Shown here one piece after another: positions 50,397-58,485 of a stretch of 64,000 nucleotides of DNA. A program made the translations under genes and the position numbers. The DNA lies in contig NZ_JAHBRW010000001.1 of assembly GCF_018398315.1 (NCBI RefSeq), positions 1,608,001-1,672,000 on the forward strand. The letters are read 5' to 3'. Position 1 is the first letter of the stretch; every line of letters starts with the position of its first letter. Source of the stretch: Chelatococcus sp. YT9. GTDB taxonomy: Bacteria > Pseudomonadota > Alphaproteobacteria > Rhizobiales > Beijerinckiaceae. Below the pieces are notes generated by a model. That model was not told where the DNA came from. It was given only the letters and a program-made list of their open reading frames with translations, and searched no databases.

Positions 50397-50990
50397 TTAC
50401 GCGGCTTCGTCCTGCAGGTCCTCTTCGTCCGCCTCGGCTTCCGCGTCAGCTGGCGCGGTCTTCGTGGCACGACGCGGGGCCTTGGCGAGCGCATCGTCGA
50501 TCAGCTTCATGGCTTCGGTCTCGGTGATCTCATTGACCGCCGAGATTTCGCGCAGAATGCGATCGATCGCCGCTTCATAGAGCTGGCGCTCGCTGTACGA
50601 CTGTTCCGGCTGGGCGTCCGAGCGATAAAGATCGCGGACAACTTCTGCGATGGCGATGAGATCACCGGAGTTGATCTTCGCCTCGTACTCCTGAGCCCGG
50701 CGCGACCACATCGTACGCTTCACGCGGGCACGACCGGTCAATGTCTCAAGGGCCTTGCCGACAAGCGGCGACTCAGCCAATTTGCGCATGCCGACGCTCG
50801 CCGCTTTCGCGGTCGGGACGCGCAGCGTCATCTTGTCCTTCTCAAAAGTGATGACGAACAACTCGAGCTTGTAGCCTGCCACCTCTTGCTCTTCGATGGC
50901 GACGATTTGTCCGACGCCATGAGCGGGATAGACGATGGATTCACCCGTCTTGAATCCCTGACGCTGGGCGGTCTTCTTGGCACTCGTCAT
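50397..50990 (-). CDS. carD: CarD-family transcriptional regulator
   Basis: A 197-residue protein with an N-terminal RNA polymerase-interacting Tudor-like domain (FKTGESIVYPAHGVGQIVAIEEQEVAGYKLELFVITFEKDKMTLRVP) and a helical DNA-binding domain (SGDLIAIAEVVRDLYRSD, SYSERQLYEAAIDRILREI). An Ala/Glu-rich acidic tail closes it. In mycobacteria and alphaproteobacteria CarD/CdnL stabilises open promoter complexes, supporting rRNA and growth genes. AGGAGG lies 11 nt upstream of the ATG. It has its own strong terminator. Location next to fdxA is conserved in Hyphomicrobiales. Confidence 0.95.
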   Translation of the reverse strand: MTSAKKTAQRQGFKTGESIVYPAHGVGQIVAIEEQEVAGYKLELFVITFEKDKMTLRVPTAKAASVGMRKLAESPLVGKALETLTGRARVKRTMWSRRAQEYEAKINSGDLIAIAEVVRDLYRSDAQPEQSYSERQLYEAAIDRILREISAVNEITETEAMKLIDDALAKAPRRATKTAPADAEAEADEEDLQDEAA

Positions 50991-51335
50991 GATAGTGATC
51001 GCCTCCTGATCGCGTTCGCTTCAGACCGAACGCTACTGTCGCAGACCGGCTTAGGCCGGCCGGCACGCACGCAAAAAATTGCCACGACGTGCAAGAAACT
51101 CACACGCTGACATCAGAGCCGATAGGGAAACACGACACCCCGCGAGCTAGACGCCTGAATAGGGTCTGCCGACTGCATTCATGTCATTGCTTATTGAACC
51201 CGTAACAACAGGGCAGCAAAAGGCGCCCATGGCGTTAATCGACCATGAGGCATACCCTAACACAAAAAACGGGGGAAATCAAAGGACTGCCGGGCTGATC
51301 GCCTCGCAAGGCAACGATCAAGCCTTTAATCGTGA
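50991..51335. other. Intergenic region between fdxA and carD
   Basis: About 345 nt containing the carD promoter region and the end of the fdxA transcript. Near 51298-51320 GATCG...CGATC encloses GCCT/AGGC, a possible fdxA 3' hairpin without a U-run. No RNA gene or clear promoter pair was recognised. Confidence 0.35.
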
Positions 51336-51674
51336 TCAGTCGCTCTGACCAGGATTCGGGGAGAAGTACGCTTCGAGCTTATTAGGCACGCCGTCCATGT
51401 CCTTTGCGTCGGCCGGCGGCTCCCCCTTCTGCGAAATGTTTGGCCAGGTTTTCGCGTAATCCGCGTTGAGCTTCAGCCAGGACTCCAGTCCCGGCTCCGT
51501 ATCCGGTTTGATAGCCTCAGCGGGGCATTCCGGTTCGCAGACGCCGCAATCAATGCATTCGTCGGGATGAATGACGAGCATGTTCTCGCCTTCATAGAAG
51601 CAGTCCACCGGACATACCTCGACGCAGTCCATGTACTTGCAACGAATGCAGTTATCGGTGACGACGTAGGTCAT
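51336..51674 (-). CDS. fdxA: Ferredoxin FdxA (7Fe, [3Fe-4S][4Fe-4S])
   Basis: A 112-residue seven-iron ferredoxin for low-potential electron transfer. [32 protein letters not shown] and [20 protein letters not shown] contain the expected Cys pattern, with the first motif of the [3Fe-4S] type. The C-terminal extension ([19 protein letters not shown]) is typical of Azotobacter-type FdI homologues. The ATG at 51674 has GGAGAGG upstream; the frame opens 20 codons earlier without support. Partners are unknown. Confidence 0.97.
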   Translation of the reverse strand: MTYVVTDNCIRCKYMDCVEVCPVDCFYEGENMLVIHPDECIDCGVCEPECPAEAIKPDTEPGLESWLKLNADYAKTWPNISQKGEPPADAKDMDGVPNKLEAYFSPNPGQSD

Positions 51675-52031
51675 CGACCTCTCCGCTGACGAGCTGGCGA
51701 GGCCCGCAGCCCCTGTTTGAACGCAATACCGCAATCCGGCGGCGCTTCGATGGTCGAAACGCGCTCGTGATCTAAAACCAAATGCAAGCCCTTACAAGAG
51801 TGGACTTGTCGCACGAGCGAGCGATTGGTCATATAAATACCAGCATAATTTGTATTTAGGAGATATTGTTGTGATTTTTCTGTAAATAAGGTGCCGGCCT
51901 GTGCGGGTCAACCCCTCTGCACGCTGTCGCGCTGTTCGAGTGCCCGGTTCGCGGCGGAGTTCCGAAGAAAGGTGAAAGCCGGCACGGTTGCCGGCAAAAC
52001 ATATGGGCCGATCTTTGTGTGGAGCGGCCTG
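51675..52031. other. Region upstream of fdxA, with an AT-rich palindrome
   Basis: About 360 nt between fdxA and the S4 gene, both on the minus strand. The stretch 51825-51890 is strikingly AT-rich for this genome and contains TAAATAC (51834-51840) and GTATTTA (51852-51858), a perfect 7-bp inverted repeat with an 11-nt spacer. It lies 160-185 nt upstream of fdxA. It may be a promoter with operator. No gene is supported here. Confidence 0.45.
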
Positions 52032-52343
52032 CTAGTCCTCCGTCGCGGTGTCTGCGGCCGTGATGATGCCTTCTGTCCGATCACGATAGAGCGTTCGCGC
52101 TTCCGGTGCTGGGCCGCGGCGATGCCCAAGCGCCAACACCTCCACGACGAGAGTGGCATGTGCCAGCGCCAGCGTCAGAATGTCGCCGGGCTTGATGAGA
52201 CGGTCTGCGCCGTCCAGCCGTCGCCCATTCAAGCGCACATGTCCGCTCTCAACGAGCTTGCCGGCGAGGGTACGGCTCTTGGCCATGCGCGCATGCCACA
52301 GCCATTTGTCGATCCGTATCCGCTCGCCGGACGCAGGCTTCAC
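52032..52343 (-). CDS. S4 domain RNA-binding protein (HslR-like)
   Basis: A 103-residue protein with one S4 domain: IRIDKWLWHARMAKSRTLAGKLVESGHVRLNGRR, then LIKPGDILTLALAHATLVVEVLALG. This resembles HslR/Hsp15, which binds stalled 50S-peptidyl-tRNA complexes, although the helical tail of Hsp15 is short here. The ATG overlaps the helicase stop (ATGA), so the two proteins are translationally coupled and may act together on RNA. Confidence 0.92.
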   Translation of the reverse strand: MKPASGERIRIDKWLWHARMAKSRTLAGKLVESGHVRLNGRRLDGADRLIKPGDILTLALAHATLVVEVLALGHRRGPAPEARTLYRDRTEGIITAADTATED

Positions 52344-55300
52344 CCTTTGCGGCCCGCGCGGGCTTCAAGCTCTTCCTTGAGCGCGAGGAGCTTTGCGAAA
52401 GGCGAATTGGGATCAGGCGCCTTGTCGGCGCGCGGTTGTGGCCGATCCTGCCAGTTACCGCTTCTGCCGCCGCGATGCCCGCCGCCGCCTCCGCTGTCGG
52501 GCCGTCCGCCTTCCTTGCCAAAAGAGCCGCCGCCGCGCTTGCCGCCCTTGCCAAACTCACCTTTGCCGAACTCGCGCCCACCTTCGCGATTGGGAGCTTT
52601 CGCCTTCCAGTCGCGCTTCGGACGATCGCCGCTGGTATTATCGCGCTGCTGCCGGTGGGAGTGTCCCTCGCGGGATTGCCCGTCTTGGGCAACGGTTGTG
52701 CCCGCTTCTCCCTGTGGAGCACGTCGCCCCTGGCCTTGATTGCGCTCCCCAGCCCGTCGGTCTGAACGCCCTTCGCCGGGTGCGCGGTCATTGCGCCGGC
52801 GCGCTTGAGCATGGTGATTCTGGCGGTGCGGCCGCCACACCTCGATCATTTCAGGCTCTGTCGGCTCGACCGCGGCCGGCTCTACCTGTGCTGATTCGTC
52901 CTCCGGCGCAGGCGCAGCCTCGGCCACAGGCGCGTGCTCCGCGGTGACCGGCTCGGCCGCCGTCGCTTCCGCCGCCGCAGCATCTGTCTCGACCTCGGCC
53001 ATCGCATTCGTGGTGACGCTTGCCTCCGCCTCAACAGCGGCCTCTACGGCCGTTTCAGCCGCGGGTTGCTCGTCGGCCTCTGCCGCGAGTGGCATGGACG
53101 CCGTATCGTTCGGGCTGTCGGCGGCTTCGGCGACGGAGGCAGCGTCCGCCATATCGGCCGCCAGCTCGGTCTCATCGACTGAAACGGTTGCCTCTCCGGT
53201 CCCCGCGTCCGGGGCCTCGGCCTGCGCGGGCGCGGCGGCTTCAGCAGCCGCCTCGGCACCCGATGCCCCTTCCGCGGCAGGGCGAATGAGCTGGGGAGCC
53301 GGTACCAGCGGGACGGTGATGGCCGGGCCGGGGCGCCGGTCGACCACGTAGCCGAGAGATTTCAGAATAGATGAGAAGTCTTCACCGGAGCAGCCGGCGA
53401 GCGACGTCATGCCGACTGTCACCACGAAACCGTCGCCGTCGGCTGCGCCAGCCGGAGGCTCGCCAGGGGTCGTGCCCGGGCGATAGCCAATCGCCGGCCG
53501 GATCAGGTCCGCCAGGCGCTCGAGGATGTCGATACGGACGGCGCGGCCGCCGCAGACGCGGAAACCGGCGGCGCGATAAAGCCCGCGCGGCACTTCCGTG
53601 TCAGCTGGGAAAGACGTGCGGCCTGAAGCGGCGAGATGGGGGATCTCGTCGAGGCCCTTCACATCAAGCCCGCCATGCTTCAACGCCCAGAGCTGGGCTG
53701 CGAGGCCGCGCGGAGCTGGCTTCAGCAGCAGCGGCAAATAAAGATGGTAGGCGCCGAAGCGCACGCCGTAGCGGCGGAGCGCCGCGCGCCCGTCCTGGTC
53801 CAGCCCCTTTACGTCCTGCGCGACGCGGGCGCGTTCCAGAACGCCGAGCGCCTCGGTGATCTGGAAGGCGATGCCGCGGGCGATGCCGGGAATGTCGGCG
53901 GCTTCCTCGAGAGCGATCAGCGGGCCGAGGAGCTTGGTGATATGCGCCTTGATCCAGGTCTGGAGACGCGCATCCACCTTGTCGCGCGGCGGCCCGGACA
54001 GTTGTTCGTCCGCCAGCAGCCTGAAGCGCGGGGTGAGCAGCTTGTCGCCCGCCACGAGCTTGGCGACAGCTTCGCCCATCCAGCGGATGGTGCCATCGTT
54101 GGCCAGGACAAAGGTATCGTCCGGCGCCTGGGAAAAGCGCTCGGCACGGGCCTCAATCTCGCCAGCGAGGGCCTTCTGGGCCGCCGCCCTCAATGCCTTG
54201 GCCTCCTGGCCATCGGCCTGGGGATCTGGGGCAAACTGAAATCCGTGCAGCCGACCGACATGCTGGCCTTCGACCAGGACGTCGCCGCTGGCGGTCACTT
54301 CCGCTTCGAGCATCGCATTCTCTCTCAAGCGCCGCATGAGTACGCTGGTCCGCCGATCAACGAACCGGCTCGCCAAACGCTCATGCAGAGCATCCGACAG
54401 CTTGTCCTCTACCTGACGGGTGGCCTCCTGCCAATGCTCAGGATCACGTAACCAGTCGGGACGGTTGGCAACGAAGGTCCAGGTTCGCACCTGCGCGATG
54501 CGGGCCGAGAGGGTGTCGATATCCCCATCGGTCCTATCCACCAGCGCGACCTGCCGACGAAACCAGTCATCCGCTATCACGCCCTGGGTCATCAACGCAC
54601 GGTAAATCGTCACGATGAGATCGGCATGCGCGGCCGGCGCCACACGCCGATAGTCCGGAATGCGGCAGACCTCCCACAGCTGTGAGACGGCTTCAGCTCC
54701 GGTTGCGAGCCGCCGGATGTCGTCATCACGAGAGGCGATCTCGAGCGCATTCACGTCGTCGGCGAGTGGCGCGCGAGTCAGCCCCTTCTCGGTCGGCAGA
54801 ACGGCCAGGCTCGCCTGCAAGGCGCCGAGCGAGCGGAAGTTGAGGTCCGCATTACGCCATTGCGCCACACGGACCGGGTCGAAGCTGTGGCTTTCCAGCG
54901 CTTCCACCAGCTCCGCGTCGAAGGGAGGGCAACGTCCGGTCGTGCCGAAGGTGCCGTCCCGCATATAGCGTCCCGCCCGTCCCGCAATCTGGCCGAATTC
55001 CGCGGGATTCAGCTGGCGGAAGCCAAAGCCGTCGAATTTGCGGTCGCCGGCGAAGGCGACATGGTTGACCTCGAGATTGAGACCCATGCCGATGGCGTCG
55101 GTGGCGATGAGATAGTCAACCTCGCCCGATTGATAGAGCGCGACCTGCGCGTTCCGCGTCCGCGGGCTGAGCGCGCCCAGCACGACGGCAGCGCCGCCCT
55201 TCTGGCGCTTCACCAGCTCGGCGATTGTGTAGACCTCCTCCGCCGAGAAGGCGACGATGGCCGAGCGCGGGGGCAACCGCGTGATCTTCTTTTCGCCGGT

Positions 55301-55798
55301 GAAGGTCAGCGTCGACAGGCGCGGGCGTGAAACGATGTTGGCACCGGGGATGAGCGTCTCCACCAGCGGACGCATGGTAGCGGCGCCAATGATCAGCGTT
55401 TCCGCATAGCCGCGGCGGTTGAGCAGCCGGTCCGTGAAGATATGACCTCGGTCAAGATCTGCAGCGAGCTGGATCTCGTCGATCGCGCAGAACGCGACAT
55501 CGAGATCGCTGGGCATCGCCTCGACGGTGGCGACCCAGTAGCGCGCGCTAGGCGGCTTGATCTTTTCCTCGCCGGTGACGAGCGCGACGGCATCAGCGCC
55601 GACGCGCTCCACCACCCGACCATAAACCTCGCGCGCGAGCAGCCTCAGCGGCAGGCCTATGACGCCGCTGGTGTGGCTGACCATCCTTTCGATAGCGAGA
55701 TGTGTCTTGCCGGTGTTGGTGGGGCCGAGAACCGCGGTCACACCGCGCGCCCGCATCTGCGGTGAGAGCGACCGTGCTGCCGTCAGGGATGAAACCAT
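52340..55798 (-). CDS. SUV3-like DEAD/H-box RNA helicase with long low-complexity tail
   Basis: A 1152-residue protein. The helicase core is near the N-terminus: GVTAVLGPTNTGKTHLAIERM (Walker A), CAIDEIQLAADLDRGHIFTDRLLNRRG (motif II as DEIQ) and ATDAIGMGLNLEVNHVAF (motif V), followed by QIAGRAGRYMRDGTFG (motif VI). This matches mitochondrial SUV3 and its alphaproteobacterial relatives. From about residue 830 the chain becomes Ala/Glu-rich acidic repeats, then from about 1000 an Arg/Gly/Gln-rich basic tail (GGREFGKGEFGKGGKRGGGS). The tail suggests RNA or partner binding. ATG at 55798 was preferred to TTG at 55852. Confidence 0.92.
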   Translation of the reverse strand: MVSSLTAARSLSPQMRARGVTAVLGPTNTGKTHLAIERMVSHTSGVIGLPLRLLAREVYGRVVERVGADAVALVTGEEKIKPPSARYWVATVEAMPSDLDVAFCAIDEIQLAADLDRGHIFTDRLLNRRGYAETLIIGAATMRPLVETLIPGANIVSRPRLSTLTFTGEKKITRLPPRSAIVAFSAEEVYTIAELVKRQKGGAAVVLGALSPRTRNAQVALYQSGEVDYLIATDAIGMGLNLEVNHVAFAGDRKFDGFGFRQLNPAEFGQIAGRAGRYMRDGTFGTTGRCPPFDAELVEALESHSFDPVRVAQWRNADLNFRSLGALQASLAVLPTEKGLTRAPLADDVNALEIASRDDDIRRLATGAEAVSQLWEVCRIPDYRRVAPAAHADLIVTIYRALMTQGVIADDWFRRQVALVDRTDGDIDTLSARIAQVRTWTFVANRPDWLRDPEHWQEATRQVEDKLSDALHERLASRFVDRRTSVLMRRLRENAMLEAEVTASGDVLVEGQHVGRLHGFQFAPDPQADGQEAKALRAAAQKALAGEIEARAERFSQAPDDTFVLANDGTIRWMGEAVAKLVAGDKLLTPRFRLLADEQLSGPPRDKVDARLQTWIKAHITKLLGPLIALEEAADIPGIARGIAFQITEALGVLERARVAQDVKGLDQDGRAALRRYGVRFGAYHLYLPLLLKPAPRGLAAQLWALKHGGLDVKGLDEIPHLAASGRTSFPADTEVPRGLYRAAGFRVCGGRAVRIDILERLADLIRPAIGYRPGTTPGEPPAGAADGDGFVVTVGMTSLAGCSGEDFSSILKSLGYVVDRRPGPAITVPLVPAPQLIRPAAEGASGAEAAAEAAAPAQAEAPDAGTGEATVSVDETELAADMADAASVAEAADSPNDTASMPLAAEADEQPAAETAVEAAVEAEASVTTNAMAEVETDAAAAEATAAEPVTAEHAPVAEAAPAPEDESAQVEPAAVEPTEPEMIEVWRPHRQNHHAQARRRNDRAPGEGRSDRRAGERNQGQGRRAPQGEAGTTVAQDGQSREGHSHRQQRDNTSGDRPKRDWKAKAPNREGGREFGKGEFGKGGKRGGGSFGKEGGRPDSGGGGGHRGGRSGNWQDRPQPRADKAPDPNSPFAKLLALKEELEARAGRKG

Positions 55799-56195
55799 GA
55801 AACCCGATGCCGTAGAGACTGGACGGAAACGCCGTGACCGCAACTCCCGCAACGGCCCTGAACGATGTGGCTCGCCTTCTGTATCACATCGATACGTAAA
55901 GCGCGGCTGAATTTATGCATTGGAACGAGTCTAGAACGAATCGCGGCCGAATCGCTGACTCCTGCAGAATCAGGTTTCGTTCTCACACGAAATATAGTGG
56001 TTACCGTGCTGAATAGACACAAGCTAAATACAGGTATCACACGACGATCGACTGGTTAGGCTGACTTGAGAACGCAGCGAAGCGTGAGATGGCCTCGAAT
56101 GTTCTCGGTGCTTATCGCGGCCGCGCATCGCCGTGGCTGCCGGAGAGTTGCCAGCCAGCTGCCTATAGCGGCTCCCGCGGGACCTTGCCTTTTGT
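55799..56195. other. Region upstream of the helicase gene
   Basis: About 400 nt between the DUF3108 gene and the helicase gene, both on the minus strand, so it should hold the helicase promoter. It contains a dense GANTC cluster (55927-55971), a GTATC-ACATC-GATAC inverted repeat at 55881-55895 and a second GTATCACA at about 56033. The central part is AT-rich. No gene is supported. Confidence 0.5.
55927..55971. promoter_or_regulatory. Cluster of five GANTC (CcrM-type methylation) sites
   Basis: GAGTC at 55927, GAATC at 55938, GAATC at 55949, GACTC at 55957 and GAATC at 55967 fall within 45 bp, with starts 11, 11, 8 and 10 bp apart, close to one helical turn. GANTC is the target of CcrM, the cell-cycle methyltransferase of alphaproteobacteria. 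The sites sit 130-175 bp upstream of the helicase start. A regulatory meaning is inferred. Confidence 0.6.
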
Positions 56196-57047
56196 TCAGT
56201 TCCGCGCGCGGACCGGCATTTGAGGATTGTTGCCGTTCACATTCACGCGGGTGGCCTCGATGACCGTCGTGCCGAGTGGGGTGCGCACCGAGATACGATA
56301 GGGAATGAAAACGCGGTCTTCGCCGACGGGCATCAACCACGCCTCCATATCCTTGTTGTTTTCCATGAATTTGGTGGCTGTCCGGTCGGCCCGATGGCCA
56401 GAGATGGGCAGATAGCGCGCCCGGCATACGGAAACGGGGCCAGAGTAGGTTGGACTGCGCACAGTCTCCTGGCGAGCGTAGGACAGCTTCACGTCAAAGC
56501 GCGTGGCGCCGTCGAAGATAGGAATCGTGCGATTGCAGGCGGCCTCGCTCGACGCGTTCCGGGACGACGCCGGCATCAGCAAGGCAGAAAGTGGATCGAC
56601 CACGCCGCGCTTGTTCTGCTCGGTCACCGGGATCCGGTCCGGTCTCGGTTCGATCGGGGGCTTGATCTCGACGGCCTGCACGCTGCCGCCGGCCAAAGCC
56701 ATGCGGACAGTTATCGACTTTTCCGAGTTGGCCGTGGTCACGGCGAAGGTCGTGGGCACGATGCGGTCGCCCGAGATGCTGCCGGTCGACGTGGCCGCCC
56801 CCTTGCCGCCCGTGATGACGCCAGCCAAGCCCGTGAGCTGCGACCAGACATCGAGTTTATACTGATCTTTCAGCACGTCAGCCTTGATGGCGGCGACCCC
56901 GATTTTCAGGCCGAGCAGGGAAATATCGTAGTTGGCCTCGATCGACGCGGCGCTCGCAGGGAGTGGCGCGAGCGCCAAGATCCCGAGCATCGCCCGGCGA
57001 AAGCCGCTCGCCGCATAGCCAGCCTTGCTTTTCCAACGCCGGATCAT
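56196..57047 (-). CDS. DUF3108 domain protein, exported
   Basis: A 283-residue protein. An N-terminal signal peptide is apparent (a basic start MIRRWKSK, then FRRAMLGILALAPLPASAAS). The mature part begins IEANYDISLLGLKIGVAAIKADVLKDQYKLDVWSQLTGLAG, the typical start of DUF3108 proteins, which resemble beta-barrel-like lipid or polysaccharide-associated periplasmic proteins. The C-terminus reads EAWLMPVGEDRVFIPYRISVRTPLGTTVIEATRV. The function is unknown. The ATG at 57047 follows GGAGAG; the frame opens 63 codons earlier without a signal sequence. Divergent from rpmB, a conserved arrangement. Confidence 0.85.
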   Translation of the reverse strand: MIRRWKSKAGYAASGFRRAMLGILALAPLPASAASIEANYDISLLGLKIGVAAIKADVLKDQYKLDVWSQLTGLAGVITGGKGAATSTGSISGDRIVPTTFAVTTANSEKSITVRMALAGGSVQAVEIKPPIEPRPDRIPVTEQNKRGVVDPLSALLMPASSRNASSEAACNRTIPIFDGATRFDVKLSYARQETVRSPTYSGPVSVCRARYLPISGHRADRTATKFMENNKDMEAWLMPVGEDRVFIPYRISVRTPLGTTVIEATRVNVNGNNPQMPVRARN

Positions 57048-57199
57048 ACTGTTGCACTCTCCATCGCGCGACACCCGGGATCCCGCGATCTCACATGTCG
57101 GCACCCGCCGCGAGCCGAATCGCTCGCCTTTGTCGGATGAAAATCCGTTCGAATCGTGACGCATCTTGCGTCCGATCGCAACGAAATCGCGCAGGATCC

Positions 57200-57229
57200 T
57201 TGACGGTGCCTGATCACATCTACTATACA
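57200..57229 (+). promoter_or_regulatory. rpmB promoter
   Basis: TTGACG (57200-57205) and TATACA (57224-57229) are 18 nt apart, with the CTTGAC and CTATAC contexts favoured in alphaproteobacteria. The predicted start near 57236 gives a leader of about 100 nt before rpmB. It is the best housekeeping promoter match I found in the window. Confidence 0.65.
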
Positions 57230-57335
57230 CGCGCAACTTTCATTCAGACATCGGCGCCTCTTGGCCCGGCTGAGGTCGGGACCAGCTGCTGTTAGCTTTG
57301 CAAGAGTGCACCAACCAAGTTAAGGACTAAGCGTC

Positions 57336-57632
57336 ATGGCGCGCCGCTGCGAACTCACGGGTAAGGCCGTTCTGTCTGGTCACCTCGTGAGCCACTCCAA
57401 TCGCAAGACCAAGCGGAAGTTTCTTCCGAATCTGGTCAATGTGACCCTTCAGTCGGAAGCGCTGAGCCGCGGCATCAAGCTGCGCATCTCGGCTGCGGCC
57501 CTGCGCTCGGTGGAGCACCGTGGTGGGCTTGATGCCTTCCTCGCCAAGGCGCCGGAGACGGAGCTGGCTCAGAACCTGCGTGTCCTGAAGCGCGAAATCG
57601 CCAAGAAGCAGACGGAAGCGGCTGCCGGCTGA
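57336..57632 (+). CDS. rpmB: 50S ribosomal protein L28
   Basis: A 98-residue large-subunit protein. [36 protein letters not shown] and [23 protein letters not shown]-type sequence follow the alphaproteobacterial L28 pattern. Only one Cys is present, so this is a zinc-free form. AAGGACTAA precedes the ATG. A probable terminator follows about 40 nt after the stop. Confidence 0.98.
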   Translation: MARRCELTGKAVLSGHLVSHSNRKTKRKFLPNLVNVTLQSEALSRGIKLRISAAALRSVEHRGGLDAFLAKAPETELAQNLRVLKREIAKKQTEAAAG

Positions 57633-57673
57633 GGCTGGGAAGCTTCTACGCCTCTGGGCTTTGCTGCAAGATG

Positions 57674-57702
57674 ATCGCGCTGACGTCGTCGGCGCGATTT
57701 TT
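57674..57702 (+). terminator. Intrinsic terminator of rpmB
   Basis: ATCGCGC and GCGCGAT pair around an 11-nt loop with partial pairing, followed by a TTTTT run and GCTGTTT. It lies about 42 nt after the rpmB stop and before the start chosen for the next gene. Confidence 0.7.
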
Positions 57703-57762
57703 GCTGTTTGCATCCCGGCCCGTCTGCCGCGGGTCATGATGCCGAAAGGGTGGTTTGAGCCG

Positions 57763-58386
57763 ATGGACAGCACGCGCACATTCACGAGCCTTGTATCGCG
57801 GCTTTGGCTGCCCGTGACGGCGATGGCGGCCATCGTCGTCCTGTCCAACGTGGCGGTGCAATATCCGTTCACGCCCTTCGGCCTTGCCGACTATCTCACC
57901 TGGGGTGCTTTCACCTATCCCGTTTCGTTCCTGATCACCGATCTCACCAATCGGCGCTATGGGCCGAAGCTCGCGCGCCGGCTGGTGATCGTCGGCTTCA
58001 TCATCGCAGTCATCGCGTCCATCGCGGCGGCGAGCCCGCGTATTGCGATTGCCTCGGGCACGGCCTTCCTGGTCGGTCAGCTGCTCGACATCTCAGTGTT
58101 CAACAATCTGCGACGCCTTGCCTGGTGGCGTGCACCGCTGATCGGTAGCCTCGTGGGCTCGGCGATCGATACCGCGCTCTTCTTCACGCTCGCCTTCGCC
58201 GGTGACGTTACGGATGTCGCGACATACGGCATCGCCGGCTTTGTGGTGACCGCGCCGGTCTGGGTGGCTTGGGCAGTAAGCGATTTCGTCGTCAAGGTGG
58301 CGATGGCGCTGCTCATGCTGCTGCCCTATGGCGCGCTACTCAACGTTGTGCTTCCGGCGGAGCGGTTCCAGCGCAGCGCGGGCTGA
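57763..58386 (+). CDS. VUT-family (YhhQ-like) queuosine precursor transporter
   Basis: A 207-residue membrane protein with about six hydrophobic helices. ILSNVAVQYP-type first helix (VVLSNVAVQYPFTPFGLADYLTWGAFTYPVSFLITDLTNRRYG) is the hallmark of the VUT/YhhQ family, which imports 7-cyano-7-deazaguanine or related queuosine precursors. Later segments include GTAFLVGQLLDISVFNNLR and LPYGALLNVVLP. The ATG at 57763 follows AAAGGGTGG. The frame opens at 57661, but that start would be coded inside the rpmB terminator. Confidence 0.88.
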   Translation: MDSTRTFTSLVSRLWLPVTAMAAIVVLSNVAVQYPFTPFGLADYLTWGAFTYPVSFLITDLTNRRYGPKLARRLVIVGFIIAVIASIAAASPRIAIASGTAFLVGQLLDISVFNNLRRLAWWRAPLIGSLVGSAIDTALFFTLAFAGDVTDVATYGIAGFVVTAPVWVAWAVSDFVVKVAMALLMLLPYGALLNVVLPAERFQRSAG

Positions 58387-58485
58387 TAGGCTTGTGCCGA
58401 ATTGCTGCGAGGGCGGCACATCCTCCCCGGTTGCAACGTTCGGATTTCTAGGGGTGAACGCCGGCAAATCGTTGTCGTGTTTCAG

